A stretch of DNA of 23,549 nucleotides from Bryobacteraceae bacterium (GCA_030039005.1 JASHQT010000107.1:1-23549), one strand, 5' to 3'. Counted from the first letter of the stretch, positions 14,448 through 23,250 are shown. Made by a program: numbers and translations. The notes: generated by a model not told the origin, from the letters alone.

Positions 14448-15926
14448 ATGAATCGAAGGGATTTTGCGCGGCTTGGTTGGGCCACCGTGATCGGGGCGGG
14501 CGTAGGCAAGCTAGGGCCCGCGTTTGCGCAGGCGGCAGCACCCCAGCACGCTCCCGGGCCGCCACAGCACCCGATCGGGGGGCTGGAACCGAGGGCCACT
14601 GGGCGCGCGGCGGATTTCACCCTGCGAATCGCACCCATGATCGTCGAGCTGGCCCCGCAGGTTGCAATCAGCACGATCGGCTACAGCGATAAAGTCCCCG
14701 GTCCCCTCCTCCGTGTACGCGAGGGTCAGCACGTCGCCGTAGAGGTTGTGAACGGCACCGACGTTCCGGAGTACGTGCATTGGCACGGCCTGTGGGTTCC
14801 GTCGAATGTAGATGGGGTAGAGGAAGAAGGCACGCCGCCGGTCCCGCCGCATGGCCGGCGGCGCTATCAATTCGCGGCTAAGCCGGCGGGCTCGCGATGG
14901 TACCACTCGCATACCGTAGCCGGGATGGATCTGCATCGGGGCGCCTACACCGGTCAGTTCGGTTTTTTCATGATCGATTCCGCGAATGACCCGGGACTCT
15001 ACGACCAAGAGGTCTTCCTGGCGCTGCGTGAGTGGGAATATTATCTGACCCCGATGGATCAGGACGAGCAGACGGCGGATCCCAACGACCCGATGCCCGA
15101 AAAACCCGCCCAGCTAGACCCGCGTCCCAACGGGCTCGAAGTCGGCGCTCCTCTTTACTCAATCAACGACAAAATGCTCGGAGCCGGGGACCCCCTCCGC
15201 GTGCAATCGGGTCAGCGTATCCTGATGCACCTGCTCAACGCCAGCGCCGCGCAAATTCATCGCTTGGCTCTTCCCGGCCACAAGTTTCAGGTGATTACTC
15301 TGGACGGCAATCCCGTGCCCGCGCCTCAGCCGGTAGATGTGATTGAGATCGCCCCCGGCGAGCGCGTGGATGCGATCGTGGAGATGAATCAGCCGGGCGT
15401 GTGGATTTTAGGAGAGCTCCGCAATGTCGCGCGGCAATCCGGCATGGGCATCGTGGTGGAGTACGCCAATCAACAGCAGCGCGCGCGATGGACCCCGCCT
15501 CCGAAGTCGCGCTGGGACTACACAATTTTTGGCACCACCGCACCGCATCCCGCGCCCGACGAAACCATCGACATGGTCTTTGAAAAAGTGCCCGGCGGAC
15601 ACCAGGGGATCAATCACTGGCTCGTCAATGGCCAGGAATATCCGCATGAACGCGAATTCGTGTTCCGGCAGGGACGGCGCTACCGGCTGGTCTTTCATAA
15701 TCGCAGTGACGATTCTCACCCCCTGCATATGCACCGGCACCTGTTCGAGCTTGTCGAGCTCAACGGCAAGCCGACGGCCGGCATCAAGAAAGATACCGTG
15801 ATCGTGCCCGCATTTGGACGCGCCACTGTGGATCTGGTCGCCGACCAGCCGGGCTTGACGCTGTTTCACTGCCATATCCAACCGCACATGGACTTTGGTT
15901 TCATGGCGCTGTTTCGCTACGCCTGA
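14448..15926 (+). CDS. Tat-exported multicopper oxidase (laccase-like)
   Basis: 492 residues from ATG 14448, with GAGGA 5 nt upstream. The leader MNRRDFARLG plus a hydrophobic stretch ending AFAQ (25-28) is a twin-arginine signal, as expected for an enzyme exported folded with copper. Three cupredoxin domains carry all copper motifs: HWHG (111-114), WYHSH (151-155), HPLHMH (424-429) and HCHIQPH (474-480). The type-1 copper cysteine is C475 with H424 and H480. The axial position, C+10, is F485 where bacterial enzymes usually have Met; the next residue is Met. Family members oxidise phenols, metals or amines at the expense of oxygen in the periplasm. The substrate is not evident, and no CopA-type Met-rich region is present. 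Confidence 0.93.
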   Translation: MNRRDFARLGWATVIGAGVGKLGPAFAQAAAPQHAPGPPQHPIGGLEPRATGRAADFTLRIAPMIVELAPQVAISTIGYSDKVPGPLLRVREGQHVAVEVVNGTDVPEYVHWHGLWVPSNVDGVEEEGTPPVPPHGRRRYQFAAKPAGSRWYHSHTVAGMDLHRGAYTGQFGFFMIDSANDPGLYDQEVFLALREWEYYLTPMDQDEQTADPNDPMPEKPAQLDPRPNGLEVGAPLYSINDKMLGAGDPLRVQSGQRILMHLLNASAAQIHRLALPGHKFQVITLDGNPVPAPQPVDVIEIAPGERVDAIVEMNQPGVWILGELRNVARQSGMGIVVEYANQQQRARWTPPPKSRWDYTIFGTTAPHPAPDETIDMVFEKVPGGHQGINHWLVNGQEYPHEREFVFRQGRRYRLVFHNRSDDSHPLHMHRHLFELVELNGKPTAGIKKDTVIVPAFGRATVDLVADQPGLTLFHCHIQPHMDFGFMALFRYA

Positions 15927-16087
15927 GCACCGCATCCTGTACAAACCGTTTTGCTGGTGGTTCAAACACCTCGCAAATAATCTCTGATACAGCTTTCTCA
16001 CGCGTTCGACATACAAACGAAATATGGAACGGATACACTCAGCAGCTTGGCAACTATCCAACTACAAGTCCGAAAGGGAGAAACTGC

Positions 16088-17482
16088 ATGAAGACGATCC
16101 GGGAAAGGTTCCGAGCGGCAGTGCTCATGGGAGCGGCCGCCGCGGTGCTGGCATTTGCACCTGGGGCCAAGGCACAGTATCCAAATTCCAACGGCAATAC
16201 ATGGCCTTACGCGACGACGGGCAACTCAGCGCCTGTGCTGGTGGTGGTTGGCGACGTCGCCTGCCAGCCAGGCGAGGAAGAGCTCCCCGGTGAGAAGGCG
16301 GGTGAAAACTGCGCCGGGGACACCAATCAAAATCTGTTGGCATCGCAGGCGGCCACCGCGCAGCAGATTGAGAATATCAAGCCTGACGCCGTCGCGCTCG
16401 TCGGAGATGAGCAATACCAGGTAGGACAATATTCGGACTTTGAGAGCTCCTACGACTTGACGTATGGTGCTTTCAAATTTATCACGCGGCCCGCTCCTGG
16501 CAACCACGAGTTTTATACGGAGCACGGTGCGATCGGCGTTGCAGGCTACGGCTACTTTTCCTACTTCAACGGCGTCCAGATCAACACTACCAGCAGCACC
16601 GCTGGTAATGTTGTGACTCCTGCTGGCAGTATTCTGATGGCTACAGTCAGCGGCAACCCGGACACCGGCGGCACTTTCACCCAACCCGTGCCGAATTCGG
16701 ATGGACTGGCGGGACACTTCGAGCAGTCGGGCGGACTCGGAACCGCAGTATATGCGAACGGCCCGGCGGCCGGCAGCGCGGCCCCAGTCGGAGTCGGAGA
16801 TGGCTGGTACTCCTACAATCTGGGCTCCTGGCACCTGATCTCGCTGAATATAGAGTGCGAGACGCAGCCGGGCGGCTGTTCGGCATCCGGCTCTTGGTTT
16901 GCCGCTGAAACCGAATGGCTGAAAAACGATCTCGCCGCGAATCATTCCCAGTGCACACTCGCCTACTGGCACCAGCCCACGTACAGCGCGGCCGACAGCC
17001 TCACCGAAGAGGGCATCACCGCGGGGAACTGGTGGCAACTGCTCTACCAGGCTGGCGCCGACCTGGTGCTGAACGGACACGACCACCTCTATGCCCGTTA
17101 CGCCCCGATTAAGCCCTACTTCGATGCTTCCGACACTTCTGTCGCCGGTGTCACCGGCACCTGGCTCGGAACTCCCGATCCACAAAATGGCATACGGGAA
17201 TTCATCGTGGGCACCGGCGGCGAGACGCTCGATGCGGTCGACGAAACACCCACCTCCAGCACGGACTACGACGCGATATACAACCAACAGAATCTCGAGG
17301 CCGCAACCGGGGAATTCTGGGGTGTGATGAGCCTGACGCTCAATCCGAACGGCTACGCGTGGGATTACGAGTCGGCGTTGAAGGATCCCGCACAGACAAC
17401 CGGTCCGGCTTCTTACAGCGACAAAGGCTCCGCCAACTGCCACGGCGGCCCGTTCAACCCGTTCAACCCGTTCAACAGGTAA
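16088..17482 (+). CDS. Secreted metallophosphoesterase
   Basis: 464 residues from ATG 16088, with GGGAG 8 nt upstream. Signal peptide 1-29 (cleavage GAKA/QY). The calcineurin-type metal motifs appear in order: GD (55-56), GDEQY (106-110), GNHEF (138-142), WHQP (294-297) and GHDHLY (330-335), so D56, D107, N139, H295, H331 and H333 can build the two-metal site of a phosphomonoesterase or diesterase. Residues 162-236, between the YFSYFN strand and GWYSYNLGSWHLI, form a Gly/Ser/Thr-rich insertion of about 75 residues not usual in compact members. The C-terminus ends in three PFN repeats. It acts outside the cytoplasm, probably in phosphate scavenging. It stands alone and is followed by a strong terminator. 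Confidence 0.9.
   Translation: MKTIRERFRAAVLMGAAAAVLAFAPGAKAQYPNSNGNTWPYATTGNSAPVLVVVGDVACQPGEEELPGEKAGENCAGDTNQNLLASQAATAQQIENIKPDAVALVGDEQYQVGQYSDFESSYDLTYGAFKFITRPAPGNHEFYTEHGAIGVAGYGYFSYFNGVQINTTSSTAGNVVTPAGSILMATVSGNPDTGGTFTQPVPNSDGLAGHFEQSGGLGTAVYANGPAAGSAAPVGVGDGWYSYNLGSWHLISLNIECETQPGGCSASGSWFAAETEWLKNDLAANHSQCTLAYWHQPTYSAADSLTEEGITAGNWWQLLYQAGADLVLNGHDHLYARYAPIKPYFDASDTSVAGVTGTWLGTPDPQNGIREFIVGTGGETLDAVDETPTSSTDYDAIYNQQNLEAATGEFWGVMSLTLNPNGYAWDYESALKDPAQTTGPASYSDKGSANCHGGPFNPFNPFNR
17449..17475 (+). repeat. Three tandem 9-bp units encoding PFN
   Basis: The 9-bp unit CCCGTTCAA occurs three times in a row at the extreme 3' end of the metallophosphoesterase gene, giving the tail PFNPFNPFNR. 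The perfect copies suggest recent slippage expansion. Confidence 0.85.
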
Positions 17483-17513
17483 TTGCCAGTTCGTCTTCGC
17501 TACCTTGGTTCTT

Positions 17514-17552
17514 CCCCGCCCTTCGCGAAACGGCGCGGAGGGTGGGGATTTT
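17514..17552 (+). terminator. Intrinsic terminator after the metallophosphoesterase gene
   Basis: A 14-bp stem pairs 17514-17527 with 17534-17547 (CCCC...CGCG against CGCG...GGGG) with two G-U wobbles and a 6-nt loop, followed directly by ATTTT (17548-17552). It lies 32 nt after the stop codon. Stem strength and the T-run fit rho-independent termination on the + strand. Confidence 0.72.
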
Positions 17553-17800
17553 ACGTTGCCTTGCCCCCTTCCCAATTTTCCGGTCTTCGTTCTGGCGAGT
17601 ATCCTCGATTCCGACAGCGTTTTGTGATTCTAAGGCGCTGGTTGCGCCGAGTACGAAGTTACTCAGTCAGGTCGTGCTGGGCGGCGCTTATATTTGACAC
17701 TTTCGTCTCTCGAACATGCGCGCGGCGAATGGGACTTTGAATCGTGGCGACGGCCGTCTTCCGTCCTTCGCGTGCCGGCCCATTGGGGGAAAATGGTCAT

Positions 17801-18697
17801 GTGCCCGGCGCGATGGGACCATGGCGACGCTGGACGGAACGGCCGCGGAGCCTGAGGCCTCGCAGAGTTCTCTTCCAGATCCACCTCTGGGCAGGAATCG
17901 TCGCCGGCCTTTACATTGCCGCCGTCAGCATTTCGGGTAGCGCCATCGTGTTCCGCCGGGAGATCGAAAAAGGAGTGCGCCAGTCGGTCATCACCGCGAA
18001 CGGTCGCGCGATGCTGAGCGCGCAGGATATCGAGCGGCGCGCAGAGCAAACTTACCCTTCCCGCGAGGTACTCGCCGTCGCAGCCCCACGGACGCCGGGC
18101 CAGCCGTACGCAGTGATATTGGCAACGGGCGGCAACCGAATCGAGCGGATATTCGATCCTTACTCGGGCGCTGATCTCGGTGATCCAACACCTTTAGCTG
18201 ACCGCGCTCTCAACTGGCTGGCCGACCTGCATGACAACCTGCTCCTCGGGCTGGCGGGCCGCATCCTCAACGGCCTTGGCGCCTTGCTGCTCGTGCTGAT
18301 GTCTCTCACCGGCGCGGTGATCTGGTGGCCGGGAATCAAGAACTGGCATCGCAGCAGGCGTGTCCATTGGCGCGCGCGCCCGGCCCGCTTCAATTGGGAC
18401 GTGCACAGCGCGATCGGCTTCTGGGGTTACTTGTTCGTGCTGATCTGGGGCGTCTCAGGCCTTCAGCTTTGCTTTCCCGGGGCGCTCGACTTCGCTCTGA
18501 GCAGCGCAGTTCGTTATTGGCTCACCGCCCTGCACTTCGGACGGTTCAATGCAGTGACGGAGGCAATTTGGGCCGTCACGGGACTCGTGCCGGCGATCCT
18601 GGCAGTCACCGGCGCTCTGATGTGGTGGAATCGGGTTCTCGCCAAGAAGATCAGGCGCTCGCGGGATCCCAGGTCGAGCGTGGCGATCGTGGGATGA
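17801..18697 (+). CDS. PepSY-associated membrane protein
   Basis: 298 residues from GTG 17801, which follows a GGGGGA at 17785-17790; GTG 17744 and ATG 17813 are alternatives, and no start is strongly marked. Four membrane segments: FQIHLWAGIVAGLYIAA, ILNGLGALLLVLMSLTGAV, IGFWGYLFVLIWGVSGL and VTGLVPAILAVTGALMWW. Between the first two is an external PepSY-like domain (AQDIERRAEQTYPSREVLAV, then IERIFDPYSGADLGD). Histidines at membrane edges (IHLWAG, LHDNL, DVHSAIGFW) fit the haem-binding pattern proposed for this family, which accompanies siderophore/iron uptake (PiuB-like) or works as ferric reductase. No TonB receptor is next to it here. The LLM oxidoreductase follows 94 nt later and may be independent. 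Confidence 0.85.
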   Translation: MPGAMGPWRRWTERPRSLRPRRVLFQIHLWAGIVAGLYIAAVSISGSAIVFRREIEKGVRQSVITANGRAMLSAQDIERRAEQTYPSREVLAVAAPRTPGQPYAVILATGGNRIERIFDPYSGADLGDPTPLADRALNWLADLHDNLLLGLAGRILNGLGALLLVLMSLTGAVIWWPGIKNWHRSRRVHWRARPARFNWDVHSAIGFWGYLFVLIWGVSGLQLCFPGALDFALSSAVRYWLTALHFGRFNAVTEAIWAVTGLVPAILAVTGALMWWNRVLAKKIRRSRDPRSSVAIVG

Positions 18698-18791
18698 CCC
18701 TCGCCGGCTTTGTCTGCTGCAGATCCCCACATCGCTACCCGGCGTGTCAAAGTGGAAAGGACAGAGCGAGCAAATTCTGGAGGACTGAACA

Positions 18792-19628
18792 GTGCACATT
18801 GGTGTGGCTTACTTTCCAACCGACTATGGCATCGATATCCGCGAGCTGGCGCGCGCGGCTGAGGAGCGCGGCTTCGACTCGTTGCTCTTTCCCGAGCACA
18901 CGCACATTCCGGTGTCCCGCCGGACTCCCTATCCTGGCGGCGGAGAGTTGCCAAAAGCTTATTCCCATACGCATGACCCGTTCGTTGCGCTATCGTTCGC
19001 CGCCACTGCCACCACGAAGATCCTGCTCGGCACCGGCATTTGCCTGGTCCCCCAACGCGACCCCATCGTAACCGCGAAGTGCGTCGCGAGTCTCGACCGG
19101 CTATCGAACGGCAGGTTCCTGTTCGGCATCGGCGGGGGCTGGAATGTCGATGAAATGGAGAATCACGGAGCGCGCTACGAAACGCGCTTCAAACTCATGC
19201 GGGAACGGATTCTGGCGATGCAGGCGCTGTGGACCCAGGAGGAGGCATCCTTCCATGGAGAGATGGTGAACTTCGATCCGGTCTGGTCCTACCCTAAGCC
19301 GTTACAGCGCCCCCATCCGCCCATCCTTCTTGGCGGCTCCAGCGACTATACGCTGAAGCGCGTCGTGGAATTCTGCGACGGCTGGCTGCCCATCGCCAGG
19401 GCAGGCTTCAACCCCAAGGAAGCGGTGGCGCGCTTGCAAAAAACGGCAGCGGCCGCGGGACGCGATTACTCGACGCTGTCGATCAGCGCATTTGCCGCGC
19501 CGCCGGAAGAGGCCGTACTTGCCGCCTATCGCGACGCGGGTATCCAACGAGCTGTACTTGCGATCCCCGACCTGACTCGCGACGAAATCATGAAAGTGCT
19601 CGACAACTACGCTCGATTGATTCACTGA
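18792..19628 (+). CDS. LLM-class F420-dependent oxidoreductase
   Basis: 278 residues from GTG 18792, with a strong GGAGGA 7 nt upstream. Luciferase-like TIM-barrel fold: MHIGVAYFPTDYGIDIRELA, then GFDSLLFPEHTHIP, KILLGTGICLVPQRDP, LDRLSNGRFLFGIGGGWNVDE and HPPILLGGSS. The pattern LGTGICLVPQRDPI...DRLSNGR, and the length, fit the TIGR03619-type F420-dependent group rather than FMN monooxygenases. The family reduces or oxidises small organic molecules with F420H2; the substrate is unknown. An FMN-dependent role cannot be excluded, as no F420 biosynthesis gene is in the window. It is convergent with the MHS transporter, 49 nt apart. Confidence 0.88.
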   Translation: MHIGVAYFPTDYGIDIRELARAAEERGFDSLLFPEHTHIPVSRRTPYPGGGELPKAYSHTHDPFVALSFAATATTKILLGTGICLVPQRDPIVTAKCVASLDRLSNGRFLFGIGGGWNVDEMENHGARYETRFKLMRERILAMQALWTQEEASFHGEMVNFDPVWSYPKPLQRPHPPILLGGSSDYTLKRVVEFCDGWLPIARAGFNPKEAVARLQKTAAAAGRDYSTLSISAFAAPPEEAVLAAYRDAGIQRAVLAIPDLTRDEIMKVLDNYARLIH

Positions 19629-19677
19629 GAGGAGAGCATTCCACTCTGCGTTGCCATGTCTTCGGGTAAACGCTCGT

Positions 19678-21009
19678 TCACGAGCCGATGGCCAGTTGGG
19701 ACACACGCGCGCGGCGCAGCGGAGCACTTTCCGGCATCAGCATCAGTGCAATTTGGCCGATTGCCGTGGCGCCAATCATGTACCAGGCTGGAGCCATCGC
19801 GCTTCCCGTCATGTGGATCAGCCATGTCGCCACCAACTGTGTGGTGCCGCCGAAAGCCGCAATAGCAACGGAATAGACAATGCCGAAACCACTCCCGCGG
19901 ATCGTTTTGGGCAGGCTCTCGGCCAGTGCGGCCATGAACGATCCTTGGTAAAGGTTCGAGGCACCACTCAAAATCGTCACGCTGGCAATCAGCGCGAACG
20001 TGGAGCGGGTCGCGTCGATCCATAGGAAGGCAGGGTATATCATCACGAGGAAAGCGAAATTACCCCAAACATTCGGCGGACGGCGGCCGTACTTGTCCGA
20101 CAGCCAGCCACCCAGCAACGCGGCCGGAATTGCGACTAAGTAGCCGCCGGTTTCCGCAATAAATCCAGCGCGGGCTGACATATGCAAGGTGGCCTGTGCA
20201 TAGGTCACAACATAAACGAAGATGTAGGTGGCGATGGTACCGGAGGCCAGCACAATCAGCCCCAGCACCATGACCCGGTAGTGCGTTCGGGCTTGGCTCC
20301 AACGCGATTCTTCTAAGACCGGTGCGGTAGCTGCAGGCTCCGGTTCATGCAGCGTCTCGGGGAGGTTGGTCCGCAACCACAAGCCGAACGGAACCGCAAC
20401 GGCGCCGAGGAGAAAGGCGATACGCCAGCCAAAGGCATCCAGTGCGTCGGCAGACAGGACCGCGGTCAGGAGGACACCCACCAATCCTCCGGCGAAGAGC
20501 GAAACATTTTGGCTGGCCGCCTGCCAAGAGACAATCAGGCCGCGCATGCTCACCGGCGCAACTTCCAGCAGGTAGGCGGTGTTGGAGCCGATCTCCCCGC
20601 CGAGCGAGAAGCCCTGCAACATACGGGCAAACACGGCCAGAATGGGAGCGGCAATGCCGATTTGGGCGTACGTGGGAGTCAGCGCCATGCCGACGATCGC
20701 GCAGCCGATGAGCACGAAGCAGAGCATCATGGCCGGCCGGCGTCCTACACGGTCCGAATAGTTGCCGATGACGAAGGCCCCTATTGGACGTGTGACGAAA
20801 CCAGCCCCGAAAGTCGCCAACGACAGCATCAAACTGCCGTAAGCGTTCCCAGCGGGAAAGAACGCATGCCCGATCTGGATGGAGAAAAATGCGTAAGTTA
20901 GAAAATCATAGAACTCAAGGGCGTTGCCAATGGTTGCAGCGAAGATATGGCGCCTACGCGGAAGTTTTCTTTCTTGCGCAGCGTCAAACGTCCCAACTGC
21001 ACTTTGCAT
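19678..21009 (-). CDS. MFS transporter, metabolite:H+ symporter (MHS) type
   Basis: 443 residues from ATG 21009, with AGGGG about 6 nt upstream. Twelve membrane segments. MHS hallmarks are clear: IGNALEFYDFLTYAFFS in segment 1, FVTRPIGAFVIGNYSDRVGR for the loop 2-3 motif, ARMLQGFSLGGEIGSNTAYL in segment 4, and the second-half GGWLSDKYGRRP loop. This group imports di- and tricarboxylates, shikimate, proline/betaine or 2-oxoglutarate with protons. Which one cannot be read from sequence. It is a single gene. Two ATGTCACG copies 10 bp apart lie about 40-60 nt upstream of its start. Confidence 0.9.
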   Translation of the reverse strand: MQSAVGTFDAAQERKLPRRRHIFAATIGNALEFYDFLTYAFFSIQIGHAFFPAGNAYGSLMLSLATFGAGFVTRPIGAFVIGNYSDRVGRRPAMMLCFVLIGCAIVGMALTPTYAQIGIAAPILAVFARMLQGFSLGGEIGSNTAYLLEVAPVSMRGLIVSWQAASQNVSLFAGGLVGVLLTAVLSADALDAFGWRIAFLLGAVAVPFGLWLRTNLPETLHEPEPAATAPVLEESRWSQARTHYRVMVLGLIVLASGTIATYIFVYVVTYAQATLHMSARAGFIAETGGYLVAIPAALLGGWLSDKYGRRPPNVWGNFAFLVMIYPAFLWIDATRSTFALIASVTILSGASNLYQGSFMAALAESLPKTIRGSGFGIVYSVAIAAFGGTTQLVATWLIHMTGSAMAPAWYMIGATAIGQIALMLMPESAPLRRARVSQLAIGS

Positions 21010-21050
21010 CGATACCCCTGACGAAGTTCGTTGTGCTACAGGGCTTCATT

Positions 21051-21068
21051 ATGTCACGAGATGTCACG
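21051..21068. promoter_or_regulatory. Pair of ATGTCACG direct repeats upstream of the MHS transporter
   Basis: ATGTCACG occurs at 21051-21058 and 21061-21068, a 10-bp phase equal to one helical turn, 42-59 nt upstream of the transporter start. Spacing and location would suit a binding site for a transcription factor; nothing else supports it. Confidence 0.2.
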
Positions 21069-21157
21069 CGTTAATGCCAGGAATAGTTAGAACTCAGGCG
21101 CCCTCTGGTTGACCTTAATCTCAAACAAGACAGTGTTCCGGTCCTCTCTGCACAATT

Positions 21158-21253
21158 CTGGACAAGACCGCCGAGCTAATCGACGGCTTCGAGTCGCCGT
21201 TGGGCATGGAGCTGTTGTCGACCGTGGATGGCTCATTCGGGAGAACACTATGA
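21158..21253 (+). pseudogene. Relic of a DarG-like C-terminal segment
   Basis: A frame with no start codon reads LDKTAELIDGFESPLGMELL, then STVD (21158-21229), then diverges and stops at 21253. This resembles the conserved tail LIxGFETPYGxELLxTVHW that I recall from DarG antitoxins (macro domain plus C-terminal region). Similarity breaks after STVD, where HW is expected; +1 frame continuation (AHSGEHYE) hints at a frameshift. No upstream macro domain and no darT are present. The remaining 21010-21386 gap shows only the direct repeats above and the ribosome site of the next gene. Confidence 0.35.
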
Positions 21254-21386
21254 GCTAACGTTGTCCGCAATCAGACAGTTACCGCTGGCTGCCTCTCGCT
21301 GCCGGTGCACTGGCGCCGCCTCAGCGGAGCCGGTTGGGTGTAGAATGACTCGGTACGAAAAGTTCAGAGCGAAAGAGGGAGCAATC

Positions 21387-23129
21387 ATGACCTTTCGACC
21401 AACGATGATTTGGTTGCGGATCGCGATCGGAGCCGCTCTAGCCGTCAGTTCGCTTGCAACGGCCGATGCGCAAGGTTTTGGCATGAAGGTTCCGGAACCT
21501 TATACACCCGCCGCGGACGCCAAAGACCTGAAGTCCGTTCTCTTCAAGTGGGAGTGGGCCATGGGTATGCTCAGGGGCCATGATGAACGCGACATGGTGG
21601 CAACCCTCGAATATCAAGGCAAAGGCACCCTTGACGTAGACGGGCAACCGTGCACGCTCACCAGGTATCGTGCGAGCACGAATTACCAGACCTACAGCCA
21701 GCGGATCAATTATGCCTGCACCAAAGCGAATGGACAAGAGTATTCGAATATCGAAGTAGTCAGCGGGTTTTACGCCTGGAACGAAGATATCCCTGGCGCG
21801 GAGATCGTCGCGGGGAAAGGGAAGGCCACGCCCATGCCGGCGGCCGTCGAGGAGCGGCTGGTCCGGCTTTGGGCAAGCCCCCAGGGCGCGGCCAAGGCCG
21901 CGTTGGCAGGGACTACGGATACACGGTGGTTGGGGGCCAACCCTGGCACTCTTTTTGCGGACGGCGCCGCGAAGGTAGGCCAAACGTCCGTGTCGTGGGA
22001 AAACGGCAGGCCCGTGGTGACGTTCCCGATTCCGGGCGTTCCCGGCGCGACTGCAACAGCCACCCTTGATGAGAGGTATCTGACCCAACGGGTGGTGGTC
22101 AAGGGCAAAGGCTCGACGACTGTGGAGTTCATCTACAGCGACTATCAAGATTGGAACAATCCGCTGAACAAAATCGAGGTGTTATACGCCGGAAAGATGG
22201 TCGAGCGCCGGAACGGCGCGGTGGTCCGCGACCTGACAACGACCGTGACGGAGACGGGCAACGTCTATGTGGTTGCGCCCGTTCCGGCGAGCGTGCAGGC
22301 GGCCATCAAGGCCACCGGGCAGATCCCGCAGGGCGTGATGGCTAAGGCGGAACCTCAGGTAAACAAGTCGGCGCCCACGCCGCGTTTGGGCGCGCATCCA
22401 GACCTGACGGGCAACTATACCTATACGGACTGGATCGGGAACTACATGACCGGCGGAGGACGCCGACGCGGTCCGACTCAGGCGTCCGACGTAACCCGGC
22501 AGGACAATCAGACCTATGACTTCGAGCTTTACTCGCCGTCGCGGTTTGGCAATATGGGTCGTCCGACCTACAAGCCGGAGCTCTGGGACAAAGTTCAACA
22601 GCTCGACATGTGGACGAACAAGTATGACCCGGTCATGACCTGCCAGCCCCTGGGCGTGCCGCGCGAAGGCCCACCCCGGCGCATCATCCAGACGGACAAA
22701 GACGTGATCTTTATTTATACTGGTGGCGACGCCGGCGGCGGATACGGGGAATATCGCATCATCCCGACCGATGGCCGCAAGCACACCAAAAACCCGGACT
22801 TTGAATATACGTATCTGGGGGATACGGTGGGGCGCTGGGACGGCGACACGCTTGTGCTCGACTCCGTCGGGTTCACCGATGCGACGTGGCTGGGGCGCGG
22901 CGGTTTGATTCACTCCGGTTCGATGCATGTGGTGGAGAAATTCACGCGTCAAGGCGATGCGCTTCTGTACGATGTCACGGTGGAAGACCCCGAGATGTTT
23001 GTGGGGCCGTGGGTGTTGCCCACACGAACGGTGACGCGCAACCAGAATCCCGACGCCGGCCTCATCGCAGAGCGAGGCGACTGCGCCGTTCCCGAGTTGG
23101 GTAATGCCTCGTCCCAGATTCGCCACTGA
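21387..23129 (+). CDS. Large two-part secreted protein, unknown function
   Basis: 580 residues from ATG 21387, with GAGGGAG 6 nt upstream; the frame is open 53 codons earlier but without a ribosome site or signal. Signal peptide 1-28 (cleavage near ADAQ). Residues about 120-310 have repeated beta-strand patterns (VTFPIPGVPG, TVEFIYSDYQDW, GKMVERRNGAVVRDLTTTVT) reminiscent of LolA-like secreted proteins common in Solibacter. Residues about 335-565 match another secreted family typical of acidobacteria and proteobacteria: LTGNYTY, MTCQPLGVPREGPPR, TDGRKH, VGRWDGDTLVLDSVGFTDAT, HVVEKFTR, and VEDPEMFVGPWV. Cysteines C89, C111, C419 and C566 could form disulfides. Both parts lack any known activity. 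It is a single gene, followed by the palindrome array. Confidence 0.85.
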   Translation: MTFRPTMIWLRIAIGAALAVSSLATADAQGFGMKVPEPYTPAADAKDLKSVLFKWEWAMGMLRGHDERDMVATLEYQGKGTLDVDGQPCTLTRYRASTNYQTYSQRINYACTKANGQEYSNIEVVSGFYAWNEDIPGAEIVAGKGKATPMPAAVEERLVRLWASPQGAAKAALAGTTDTRWLGANPGTLFADGAAKVGQTSVSWENGRPVVTFPIPGVPGATATATLDERYLTQRVVVKGKGSTTVEFIYSDYQDWNNPLNKIEVLYAGKMVERRNGAVVRDLTTTVTETGNVYVVAPVPASVQAAIKATGQIPQGVMAKAEPQVNKSAPTPRLGAHPDLTGNYTYTDWIGNYMTGGGRRRGPTQASDVTRQDNQTYDFELYSPSRFGNMGRPTYKPELWDKVQQLDMWTNKYDPVMTCQPLGVPREGPPRRIIQTDKDVIFIYTGGDAGGGYGEYRIIPTDGRKHTKNPDFEYTYLGDTVGRWDGDTLVLDSVGFTDATWLGRGGLIHSGSMHVVEKFTRQGDALLYDVTVEDPEMFVGPWVLPTRTVTRNQNPDAGLIAERGDCAVPELGNASSQIRH

Positions 23130-23170
23130 ACTCACGCGCGGCTCGTCAGCGGAGGTGAAGACGACCCGGA

Positions 23171-23250
23171 GGGCGGGCTTCAGCCCGCGCGAGGCTTTAG
23201 CCTCGCTCCCCCAGCGGGACTGAAGTCCCGCGGGGACTAAAGTCCGCCCC
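23171..23250. repeat. Array of four GC-rich palindromes
   Basis: Four short hairpins in a row: GCGGGCT/AGCCCGC (23173-23188), GCGAGGCT/AGCCTCGC (23189-23206), GCGGGACT/AGTCCCGC (23214-23231) and GGACT/AGTCC (23234-23245), each with a 2-nt centre. The second half is nearly the reverse complement of the first, so the whole is also a large imperfect inverted repeat. A partial fifth unit (GCGGGCTACTGAA) starts at 23257. It lies between the secreted-protein gene and nagB. This looks like a REP/BIME-type mobile palindromic element; it could also terminate transcription, although no T-run follows. Confidence 0.85.

Noticed and set aside
16226..17575. 449-codon open frame on the − strand opposite the metallophosphoesterase
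   Set aside because: The + strand gene has all metal motifs, a signal peptide, a ribosome site and a terminator; the antisense frame has none and is compositionally odd.
22182..23135. 317-codon open frame on the − strand opposite the large secreted protein
   Set aside because: Antisense to a recognised secreted family; Arg/His-rich with no domain or start signals.
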